Below are positions 1 to 8,216 of a stretch of 18,943 nt of DNA, piece after piece. The position numbers and the translations under genes were made by a program. The first letter of the stretch is position 1; each line of letters begins with the position of its first letter. The notes below the pieces were generated by a model. It saw only the letters and a list, made by a program, of their open reading frames with translations, did not search any database and was not told where the DNA came from. This DNA comes from JBOHSA01 sp050732995. GTDB taxonomy: Bacteria > Gemmatimonadota > Gemmatimonadetes > Gemmatimonadales > GWC2-71-9. The DNA is taken from positions 1-18,943 of the forward strand of contig JBOHSA010000197.1 of assembly GCA_050732995.1 (NCBI GenBank). The letters are read 5' to 3'.

Positions 1-54
1 GACTCAAAATCCCCCGAGGGCAACCTCATGAGGGTTCGACTCCCTCCCCGGGCA
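1..54 (+). tRNA. tRNA-Leu (anticodon CAA), 3' part; 5' end outside window
   Basis: The window opens inside the anticodon arm. The loop CTCAAAA is at 3-9, which puts anticodon CAA at 5-7 (reads UUG, leucine). The 3' side of the anticodon stem follows. A long variable arm with stem GAGG/CCTC (16-19 with 24-27) marks a class II tRNA (Leu, Ser or Tyr). The T-arm is GAGGG-TTCGACT-CCCTC at 30-46. The acceptor 3' strand CCCGGGC is at 47-53, with discriminator A at 54 as expected for Leu. No CCA is encoded (TCG follows), so CCA would be added by nucleotidyltransferase. The 5' half lies upstream of the window, so the full cloverleaf cannot be checked. Confidence 0.88.
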
Positions 55-96
55 TCGCGGGCCAGTGCGAAGTGGACCCCGAACAGCCGGTTACCT

Positions 97-121
97 CCGG
101 TGTGTCTCCCATCACACTCGG
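97..121 (+). other. Small hairpin downstream of tRNA-Leu
   Basis: CCGGTGTG (97-104) can pair with CACAC(T)CGG (113-121), giving an 8-bp stem with one bulged T and an 8-nt loop. It lies 42 nt after the tRNA end and about 86 nt before the next gene. It could help end the tRNA transcript, but no T-tract follows, so it is not a classical intrinsic terminator. Function is unproven. Confidence 0.3.
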
Positions 122-206
122 TGTCACGTACCCGTCACGGCCGTTCCGGTCACACGTCAGCAGATTGCACTCCCCATTCGGACGGCCTTACGGAGGGTAC
201 GCGATT

Positions 207-557
207 ATGCGGTGGGCTCGGCTCCTAGCGAACGTCGAATGCCGCTTGCGCCGGGGCGGGTGGTATCGGGTCCTGCGACTCGAGCCCGTCGAGGCCGTCC
301 TCGACGTCCAAGCCAAGCCCGTCATCGTGCTCCTGCCCTTCCTCGAAATCAGGCAGACTCCGCCCAGCAGTTGGACGGTGGTCGCGCGCCCCGCCAACGC
401 CGTGAACCTGCCGCCGAGCTGGGGGCGCGAATATGCCGTGTGCCCGAACTGCCGCCACCGCGCGCGACTCCCAGGCCACCCCAAGCGCCTGCGCTGCGAG
501 CGCTGCCACCACGAGTTTGCTGTCGCCTGGGACGAGCACTATCAGCCTGTGCTTTGA
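207..557 (+). CDS. Small zinc-ribbon protein, copy A (unknown function)
   Basis: This is a 116-residue protein with no family I can name with certainty. The ATG at 207 has a GGAGG ribosome site at 192-196, ten bases upstream, so I prefer it to the longer open frame beginning at 72. The first 70 residues look beta-rich (WYRVLRLEPVEAVLDV) and a conserved SWGxxYAVCPxC segment follows. The C-terminal third holds two CxxC pairs separated by 14 residues (CPNC and CERC), resembling the MJ0042-type zinc ribbon. There is no signal peptide or membrane helix, so it is probably cytoplasmic. A paralogue lies at 2643-3005, with about half of aligned residues identical by eye. The ribbon suggests nucleic-acid or protein binding, but that is inference. 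From the stop to the convergent kinase remnant at 692 I see nothing beyond short GC palindromes. Confidence 0.75.
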   Translation: MRWARLLANVECRLRRGGWYRVLRLEPVEAVLDVQAKPVIVLLPFLEIRQTPPSSWTVVARPANAVNLPPSWGREYAVCPNCRHRARLPGHPKRLRCERCHHEFAVAWDEHYQPVL

Positions 558-691
558 GCGCCAGCCCTCCTCGCAGGGATCAGTAGGCGCCCGACACCGA
601 CGTAACCGTCAGCCTCCTCAACGCCCGCCCATCGGGAACAGGCTGGCCGAGCTCTGCCCGAACAGCCGCTTCGCCGGGATGGATCTAGGGA

Positions 692-1917
692 CTAGTCAGC
701 CCCGCTAGGACCGAGCGTGAAGTAAAACGTGGCCCCTCGGTCCACCGCGGCTTCCACCCACACGCGGCCGCCGTGCCGCCGGACGATCCGTTGCACAATG
801 GACAGGCCGATCCCGGTACCGGGAAAGTCGGGCGCGGCATGGAGCCGCTGAAAAACTCCGAAGAGCTTGTCGGCGTATGCCATATCGAACCCGGCGCCGT
901 CGTCCCGCACAAAGTAGGCGGGCCCGTCCTCCTGCCGCTCGACGCCGTCCTCGATGCGCGCCTGAGCCTTCTTCCCGGTGAACTTCCAGGCGTTCCTCAA
1001 GAGATTCTGTAGCACGAGCTTCAGAAGCTGAGCGTCTCCCTTGGCCGACATCCCCGGCGCGATGACGACCTCCACCCGGCGGTCCGGGTCCAGTCTCCCG
1101 AGTTCCTCGAGGATCAGTCGAGCCTGAGCGCTGACGTCCACATCCTCGCGGCGCAGCTCGGCTCGAGTCACGCGCGAAAGATCGAGGAGCCCGTCGATCA
1201 GCAGCCCCATCTGCTGCGCGCCGGCGCGGATCTGCTCGAGATAGCGCCGCCCCTGGGCGTCGAGCCGATCGGCACAGTCCTCCGCCAGCGCCTGGCTGAA
1301 CCCGTCGATCGCGCGGAGCGGGGCCCGCAGATCGTGCGCGCCCGAATAGCTGAAGGCCGCCAGATCTTCGTTCGCCGTCCGCAATCGCTGGTTGGCGTCT
1401 TGAATCTCCTGGGCCCGGCGGAACACCTCGGCCTCCATCCGCTCCGTGTGGGCCCGCAGCTCGTCCGTGAGCGCTTGTTGCGTCTGCTTCAAGCGGACGA
1501 ACTCCGTCACGTCCTCGACCCGGTGGATGATGTAGGCGACCGCGCCATCGGGCCCGAACACCGGGGAATTGACGGGGCTCCAGTACCGCTCCTCGAAGCC
1601 CCCACCTTCGGAGGCGGGCCGGCGGATGTCGTACTTCTGCACCGTCATGGCGTCCGGGGCCCGGTGCATCAGGACCCGCTCCAGCGACGCCCGGAGGTTG
1701 GCCGTACCCGTCGCCCGGGGTCGTCCGGATTGTCGGGGAAGACCTCGAAGAGCCCGCGCCCGAGGATGCTGTCGCGCGTGGTCATCGTGGCGCGCAGGTA
1801 GGCCTCGCTCACGGCCACGATGGTCAACCCGGGAGTCACCACCAGATACAAGCCAGGGGCGGACTCGAACAGCGCTCGGAAATCGGGCGTGGGCGGCGGA
1901 GCGGAGGGTGGTTTCAC
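692..1917 (-). pseudogene. PAS-domain sensor histidine kinase, broken by one frameshift
   Basis: This is a two-component sensor kinase in two frames. The upstream frame gives a PAS domain (PDFRALFESAPGLYLVV to LFEVFPDNPDDPG). The reading must then shift to the second frame (ATGTANLRASLERVL and onward). The two halves join cleanly if one base is added in the CCC run at 1714-1716, so a single-base deletion or a sequencing error explains the break. After the PAS/PAC region comes a coiled linker, then a HisKA box with the phospho-acceptor His in AHDLRAPLRAIDGF (about residue 195 if repaired). The ATPase follows: N-box LQNLLRNAWKFTGK, DDGAGFD, F-box KLFGVFQRLH and G2 GTGIGLS. The repaired length is about 408 residues with no membrane segment, so it would be cytosolic. 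The start is taken as GTG 1917 with a weak ribosome site; TTG a few codons upstream is an alternative. No response regulator is adjacent. It is functional only if the frameshift is an error. Confidence 0.8.
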
Positions 1918-1973
1918 GGAACCGCTCAAGATACAAGCTGTGCATAGAGGCTGCGTGGCGTGACCCCTGGATC

Positions 1974-2462
1974 TCACGTCAACACCAGATCGCCACCGCC
2001 GCCCCCCACGAACAGGGTGAGGAGATAACGCCGGATCAAGAGCACCGGCGAGACCCCGACGAGCCCCGCGCTGTACACCACGACCGCCGCCACGGGCGAC
2101 ATCGTGCGGCCGACCGGACAGGGCCGACAGGGCCCACGGGAAGCCCGAGGCCAGCACCGTCGGCCTGAAGGAGGGTGGTGGGCGCCGGGCCCGCGCACGC
2201 GGCGCACCGGGGCGAGGAGCAGGTGGACGAGATGCCGGTCACACCCGGTGGCGCTCATGACCGCGGCGAAGCCCATGGCGGCACAGATCGGCGCCACCAT
2301 GGCGGCGACCATGGCGCGCGTGAAGGTGTCGAACGTGGCGAGGGGCTGGCCGGCAACAAGCGCCATGAGCGCCCCGGCGCCGAGCAGCACCAGCCGCACT
2401 TCGACGCGACGGACCAGCGCCACGATCGTGGCGGTGACGATCAGGAGGGTGACGACGATCAC
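1974..2462 (-). pseudogene. DcuC-like C4-dicarboxylate transporter remnant
   Basis: The GTG at 2462 has a GGGAG ribosome site upstream and opens about 95 residues of plausible transporter N-terminus: hydrophobic helices (MIVVTLLIVTATIVALV, then LVLLGAGALMALVAG) and PICAAMGFAAVMSATGCD, resembling the DcuC/YfcC-type anaerobic dicarboxylate carriers. After LLAPVRRVR (about 2190) sense is lost. A short piece, PTVLASGFPWALSALSGR, appears in another frame (about 2108-2163). The first frame then resumes with MSPVAAVVVYSAGLVGVSP, which resembles the C-terminal end of this family. Family members run to roughly 430-460 residues and only about 160 remain, so the centre is deleted and the frame is disturbed at least twice. 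A working carrier is impossible. It is oriented toward the broken kinase, so the two may once have formed one unit. Family assignment rests on memory of the motifs. Confidence 0.68.
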
Positions 2463-2581
2463 GGCGAGCTCCCGGGGTAGAGCACCGAGAGTAGTACGGC
2501 GCGTGAGGGTCGTCCAACGAGTGTTACCCCGCGGCGGCGCCCGCGCTCTTCACAGACGACCCCGATCGCGCTCCCGTGCAG

Positions 2582-2610
2582 TTGCCGAACGGTGCGCTGA
2601 TCGCCACATT
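2582..2610 (+). promoter_or_regulatory. Possible sigma-70-type promoter for zinc-ribbon copy B
   Basis: TTGCCG (2582-2587), a 17-nt spacer and CACATT (2605-2610) give a weak match to -35/-10 elements, placed about 33 nt before the GTG start. It lies in the 180-nt gap between the divergent transporter remnant and this gene. Matches are only 4 of 6 and 3 of 6. Confidence 0.27.
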
Positions 2611-2642
2611 AGCTGTCTCGTCCGTGTGCCCGAGGGTGTCAC

Positions 2643-3005
2643 GTGTCAACTTTCCAGTGGGCCCGTTTGACCGCCGACGCCGGCTTTCATTTGCGGCGCG
2701 GCGCCTGGTATCGCATCCTCAAACTCGGCCCGGTCGAGGCCGTGCTCGACGTCAAGGGCAAGCTCCTGTCCGTGCCGCGCAGCTGCCTCCAGTTGGTACC
2801 GACGCCGCCGCAGCGCTGGACCATCGTGCCCGGTCCACGGGATTCGGTGCGGTATCCCAAGAGCTGGGGGCCGCAGTACGCGGTGTGCCCGGGCTGCCGC
2901 GACCGCGCCCGGATCGCCGAAGGGCACCCCGCCAGCATGCGCTGCCACCGGTGCAACGGGTTGTTCGAGATCGACTGGAACGAGAGCCACATCGCCACCG
3001 CGTGA
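2643..3005 (+). CDS. Small zinc-ribbon protein, copy B (unknown function)
   Basis: This is a 120-residue paralogue of the protein at 207-557. GTG start 2643 follows GAGGG (2632-2636) at a 6-nt spacing. Shared blocks are WARL, LRRGxWYR, PVEAVLDV, the TPPxxWT segment, SWGxxYAVCPxCRxRAR, GHP and a final RC-x-RC. The two CxxC pairs (CPGC and CHRC) are separated by 15 residues, one more than in copy A, consistent with one zinc ion. No export signal or membrane segment is seen. It lies 43 nt upstream of the diguanylate cyclase on the same strand and may be co-transcribed with it. Function is unknown. I believe it belongs to a lineage-restricted family, but a database search is needed to say so. Confidence 0.78.
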   Translation: MSTFQWARLTADAGFHLRRGAWYRILKLGPVEAVLDVKGKLLSVPRSCLQLVPTPPQRWTIVPGPRDSVRYPKSWGPQYAVCPGCRDRARIAEGHPASMRCHRCNGLFEIDWNESHIATA

Positions 3006-3048
3006 AGGGGCGCCGTCGCTGGACCGCCTGAGCGATCCCCGGCTGGCG

Positions 3049-4212
3049 GTGGCGGAGTGGCGCAACGCGGTGGGACGCCGCTGGCGCGACTTCTGGCGCA
3101 CTCCCGAAACGGTCCTGGTAGACGCCGGCGCCGCGGGTGAGATCTTCGTGGCGCGGGCGCGGCTCGCGCTGGCGGCGCTCGTCTGGCTCGTGCCGGTCGT
3201 CGATCTCTTCACCCCCCCGCGCGATCGCGAAACGCTCATCGGCCTCGCGGCCGCCAGTTTCGGCGTCCTGGTCGCCCTCCTCGCCTACCGCCTCGCCCTG
3301 CGGCTGTACCGGCCCTGGATCGGCTTCGCCACCAGCCTGATGGACGTCACACTGGTCAGCCTGGCGCTGGTCGGCATCCTGGCGATCGGTCAGCCGCATG
3401 AGGCCGTCAACAGCCGGGTGATCTACGAGATCTATCTGTTGGCCATCGCCGCGACGGCGTTGCGGTTCGACCCCCGCATCTGCATCGCGACCGGCGTCGC
3501 CGCCCTCCTGGAGTACGGCGGGATCGTGTTCTACACGGTCTCGCGCTGGAACCTGAACGACCCCGCCTACGCCCCATTCCGCTACGGGACCTTCAGCTGG
3601 AGCGACACCGTGTCGCGCCTGGTCCTCCTGGTGATTGCGGCGATCCTGAGCGCAGCGGTCGTGGCGCGCACGCGTCGGCTGCAGTGGCTCTCGGCGCGCG
3701 ACCGCCTGACGGGGCTGTTGAACCGGGCCGTGTTCGACGACCTCTTGCTGGACGAAGTGAGCCGGGCGCAGCGCTACGGTCGCCCGTTCGCCGTCCTGAT
3801 GATCGACGTCGATCGCTTCAAGTCGTTCAACGACACGTATGGCCACCTCGCGGGGGACCGCGCCCTCCAGGCGGTGGCGGGCGCGATCCGGCGCGTGGTG
3901 CGGCAGCGGGAGACGGTGGCGCGCTACGGGGGCGATGAGTTCGTGCTCCTGCTTCCCGAAACGCTACCGGACGTCGCGCTCGGGCGGGCGGAGCAGATCC
4001 GCGCCGCCGCGGCGGCTGCGCCGCTCACCATTACCGGCGTCGCCGGCCCCGTAGGCCTGACGGTGAGCGTCGGCGTGGCGGCCCAGCCGGGCGACGGCCT
4101 GGATGGGCGGGAGGTGCTGCGGCAGGCCGACTCCCGCCTGTACGAAGCGAAAACGGCGGGCCGCAACTGCGTCATCGGCCCACCACTCGGAGCTTCCCCG
4201 CCGTCTCGCTAG
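3049..4212 (+). CDS. Membrane diguanylate cyclase (GGDEF domain)
   Basis: This 387-residue protein makes the second messenger c-di-GMP from two GTP. The N-terminal half has about six hydrophobic segments (roughly 37-53, 63-82, 92-112, 122-140, 143-162 and 184-204), forming a membrane sensor with no named ligand domain. The C-terminal half, from about residue 215 (SARDRLTGLLNRAVFDDLL), is a GGDEF domain with MIDVDRFKSFNDTYGHLAGD and an intact GGDEF at 294-298. No EAL domain is present. The usual inhibitory RxxD site before the active site reads RQRE, so product inhibition may be weakened. GTG 3049 is the first start codon in frame. The frame stays open further upstream with protein-like sequence (LDRLSDPRLA) but has no ATG, GTG or TTG there, so the start is not certain. 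It lies 43 nt after zinc-ribbon copy B. Confidence 0.9.
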   Translation: MAEWRNAVGRRWRDFWRTPETVLVDAGAAGEIFVARARLALAALVWLVPVVDLFTPPRDRETLIGLAAASFGVLVALLAYRLALRLYRPWIGFATSLMDVTLVSLALVGILAIGQPHEAVNSRVIYEIYLLAIAATALRFDPRICIATGVAALLEYGGIVFYTVSRWNLNDPAYAPFRYGTFSWSDTVSRLVLLVIAAILSAAVVARTRRLQWLSARDRLTGLLNRAVFDDLLLDEVSRAQRYGRPFAVLMIDVDRFKSFNDTYGHLAGDRALQAVAGAIRRVVRQRETVARYGGDEFVLLLPETLPDVALGRAEQIRAAAAAAPLTITGVAGPVGLTVSVGVAAQPGDGLDGREVLRQADSRLYEAKTAGRNCVIGPPLGASPPSR

Positions 4213-4222
4213 CCCGCGTTTG

Positions 4223-4278
4223 TCCCCCCCCAGGCCGGGCCGGCCGCGACCCGGCGGCGCTACCCCGCAGGGGGGGGA
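4223..4278 (+). terminator. Large GC inverted repeat between cyclase and citrate synthase
   Basis: Eight C (4224-4231) can pair with eight G (4270-4277), extended by T4223 with A4278. The loop holds a second inverted repeat, GCCGGG (4234-4239) with CCCGGC (4250-4255). It starts 10 nt after the cyclase stop and ends about 55 nt before the citrate synthase start. Position suggests a transcription barrier or mRNA-stabilising structure between two operons. No T-tract follows, so it is not a textbook intrinsic terminator. Confidence 0.4.
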
Positions 4279-4332
4279 ACCGCTTAAGATGCAGCGTCTC
4301 CGATCCGTCCCTCCAACCACGGACGTGCCTCT

Positions 4333-5484
4333 GTGACGCTGCCGGTTTCCGCTGAAACGTCGCTCGCCAAAGGCCTCGAAGGCGTCGTCGCCAACGAGTC
4401 CGCCATCTGCTACGTGTTCGGTGGCGAAGGGCGCCTGATCTACCGCGGCTACGACATCAACGACCTCGCCGAGCACTCGACGTTCGAGGAGACCGCCTAC
4501 CTCCTGCTCAAAGGGGACCTGCCCGCCAAGAACCAGCTCAAAGAGTTCACGGCGGAGCTGAAGACGGCCCAGAAGCTCGACAAGGTAGTGCAGCGGGTGA
4601 TCAAAGACGCCCCGCGGGAGGCGAGCCCGATGAACACGCTGCGCACGGCGGTGAGCGCGTCGGTGTTCGTGGATCCGGACAAAGGCGACAACTCGGCCGC
4701 CGCCGAGTACCGCAAGGCGGTGCGGCTCATCGCGCAGCTCCCGACGATGGTGACCATGTTTCACCGCCTGCGGAACGGGCAGAAGCCGCTGGCGCCGCGG
4801 CGCGGGATGTCGCTCGCGGCCAACTTCCTCTATATGATCTCGGGGCAGGTGCCGGAGCGCGACGTCGAACGGGCGCTGGACGTCGCGCTGATCCTGCACG
4901 CGGACCACGAGCTGAACGCCTCGACCTTCGCGGCCCGGGTGATCGCTGCCACGCTCGCCGACATGCACGGGGCGGTGACCGGCGCGATCGCGGCGCTGGC
5001 CGGGCCGCTGCACGGCGGGGCCAACACCGAAGTGATGAAGATGCTGCTCGACATCCGCTCTCCGGACCGTGCGGAGAGCTGGGTGCGGGAGGCGCTGGCC
5101 CAGAAGAAGAAGATCATGGGCTTCGGGCACCGGGTGTACCGGACGGAAGATCCGCGGGCGGCCGTGCTGCGGCGGCTGGCCGAAGAGCTGGGCCGAAAGT
5201 TCGACCAGGCGCACTGGTTCGCGACGCAGCGCGTCATCGAAGAGGTCGTGCGGCGCGAGAAGGGACTGTACTGCAACGTCGATTTCTACTCGGCCTCGCT
5301 GTACTACGTGCTGGGCATCCCGCTCGACCTGTACACGCCGATTTTCGCGATCAGCCGCGTCAGTGGCTGGTGCGCGCACGTCTTGGAGCAGCACGCCGAT
5401 AACCGGTTGATCCGGCCGCGCGCCGACTACGTCGGCGCCATGGATCGGAAGTGGGTGCCGCTGAGAAAGCGGGGGGGGGGCTGA
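4333..5484 (+). CDS. gltA: Citrate synthase
   Basis: Condenses acetyl-CoA with oxaloacetate to citrate, the entry step of the TCA cycle, in the cytoplasm. The 383 residues match the short single-domain-set form of roughly 370-380 residues. Catalytic residues are visible: His227 in GPLHGGAN, His266 in GFGHRVYRTEDPR and Asp317 in NVDFYSASLYY; HADHELNAST is also conserved. The start is GTG 4333, giving MTLPVSAETSLAKGLEGVV; the ribosome site before it is weak. 2-methylcitrate synthase has the same fold and cannot be fully excluded, but the isocitrate dehydrogenase that starts 3 nt downstream favours the TCA role. The last codons run through ten consecutive G (5471-5480), giving a C-terminal RGGG just before the stop. 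Confidence 0.93.
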   Translation: MTLPVSAETSLAKGLEGVVANESAICYVFGGEGRLIYRGYDINDLAEHSTFEETAYLLLKGDLPAKNQLKEFTAELKTAQKLDKVVQRVIKDAPREASPMNTLRTAVSASVFVDPDKGDNSAAAEYRKAVRLIAQLPTMVTMFHRLRNGQKPLAPRRGMSLAANFLYMISGQVPERDVERALDVALILHADHELNASTFAARVIAATLADMHGAVTGAIAALAGPLHGGANTEVMKMLLDIRSPDRAESWVREALAQKKKIMGFGHRVYRTEDPRAAVLRRLAEELGRKFDQAHWFATQRVIEEVVRREKGLYCNVDFYSASLYYVLGIPLDLYTPIFAISRVSGWCAHVLEQHADNRLIRPRADYVGAMDRKWVPLRKRGGG

Positions 5485-5487
5485 CCG

Positions 5488-6725
<1,238 letters not shown>

Positions 6726-6729
<4 letters not shown>

Positions 6730-8216
6730 AGAGCGCCCTCACCACCAAGCCGCTGGCACAGATCGAGACCCCGCTGTTGGCGGTGGCCCTCGCGCAGGGC
6801 GCCGGCCTGCCGGCCTCGCTCGCCGAGCTGGACGGCGCGGCAGGAGGCATCCTGACCCGCGCCGTGGCGGGCGGGGATTTCAAGGGTAAGAAGGACGAGG
6901 TGCTCCTGCTGTACGGCGGCGCCGCCCAGCGGATCCTGCTGGTCGGCCTCGGGAAGGCGGGTGAGGTCACGCGCGCGGCGGTGCGGCGCGCCGCGGCGAG
7001 CGCCGCCAAACGGGCCCGCGGGCTCGGGACCGGATCGCTGGCGTTCGCCGTGGCGGCAGAGGGGCGAAACGGCCTGAAGGCCACCGACCTCGCCCAGGTC
7101 GCGGTCGAGGGGACCGCGCAGGGCGCCTGGGCGTTCACCGAGCTGAAGCAGGCGCCCGAGGACCCGAAGCGGGAAGTCGAGGCGCTCGAGCTCGTGGTCG
7201 AGGCCAAGGACGCGAAGCAGGCCGAAGCGGGGCGCCGCATCGGCGAGGCGATCGCCGCGGGACACCGCCTCACGCGCACCCTGCAACACCAGCCCGCCAA
7301 CGTCTGCACCCCGACCTACCTGGCGGACCAGGCCCGGCAGCTCGCGCAGACCTACGGCTTCGCCGTCACGGTGCTCGACCGCCCGGCGATGAAACAGGAG
7401 GGCATGGGCGCGCTGCTGGCCGTGGCCCAGGGCTCACAGGAGGAGCCCCGCTTCATCGTGCTCGAGTACCGGGGAGATGCCAAAGGCGCCGCGCCCGTCG
7501 CCCTCGTGGGCAAGGGGGTCACGTTCGACTCCGGCGGCATCTCCATCAAGCCGGCCCAGAACATGGAGGACATGAAATACGACATGTCGGGCGCGGCGGC
7601 CGTGCTGGGCACATTCGAGGCGCTGGGGCGGCTGCAGCCGAAGCTCAACGTCGTGGGCCTGATTCCGGCCACCGAGAACCTGCCGTCCGGCACAGCCATC
7701 AAGCCCGGCGACGTCGTCCGCAGCCACTTCGGGAAGACGATCGAGATCATCAACACGGACGCCGAAGGCCGCCTGATCCTGTGCGACGCCCTGTCCTACG
7801 CGCGCCGCTTCAAGCCGGCGGCGGTGTTGGACGCCGCCACGTTGACCGGGGCAGTCGTGATCGCACTGGGGCACCACGCCATCGGCCTGATGGGCAACGA
7901 CGACGCCCTCATCGCCGAGGTGCGGGAGGCGGGGGAGCAGGCGGGGGAACGCTGCTGGCCGCTCCCGCTGTGGGACGAGTATCGCGACCTCATCAAGTCC
8001 GAGATCGCCGACGTCAAGAACTCCGGGGGACGTGGGGCAGGCACGATCAGCGGCGGGTGGTTTCTCCGGGAGTTCGTGGAAGGGTTTCCCTGGGTCCATC
8101 TCGACATCGCGGGCACGGCCTACACCGAGGGCGAGAGCCCACACCAGGCCAAGGGGCCCACGGCCGTCGGCGTGCGGCTGTTCGCCGAATTCATCCTGAA
8201 GCGCGCGAGCTCTTGA
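6726..8216 (+). CDS. pepA: Leucyl aminopeptidase (M17 cytosol aminopeptidase)
   Basis: Removes N-terminal residues from peptides in the cytosol using two divalent metals, usually as a hexamer. The 496 residues are full length for M17. The N-terminal domain (1 to about 165) is variable. The C-terminal catalytic domain carries the metal ligands Lys263 and Asp268 (GKGVTFDSGG), Asp286 (MKYDMSG), and Asp345 and Glu347 with Arg349 in the signature NTDAEGRL. ATG 6726 overlaps the icd stop as ATGA. The gene's own stop overlaps the next gene's TTG start, so all three are likely coupled. In E. coli PepA also binds DNA at cer sites and represses carAB; nothing here shows whether this copy does so. Confidence 0.95.

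Noticed and set aside
72..206. Longer N-terminus for zinc-ribbon copy A
   Set aside because: The extra 45 residues have no counterpart in copy B, and ATG 207 has a good GGAGG site.
623..645. Terminator between the convergent zinc-ribbon A gene and kinase remnant
   Set aside because: Only a 4-bp CCCG/CGGG stem without T-tract is visible, which is expected by chance at this GC content.
1..4212. tRNA-adjacent integrated element
   Set aside because: The left edge is a tRNA gene beside accessory-like genes, but I found no integrase and no repeat of the tRNA 3' end downstream.
3964..5394. Long minus-strand open frame opposite the cyclase end and citrate synthase
   Set aside because: It is His/Arg/Val-rich shadow sequence without motifs, opposite clearly conserved plus-strand enzymes. 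High GC produces such frames.
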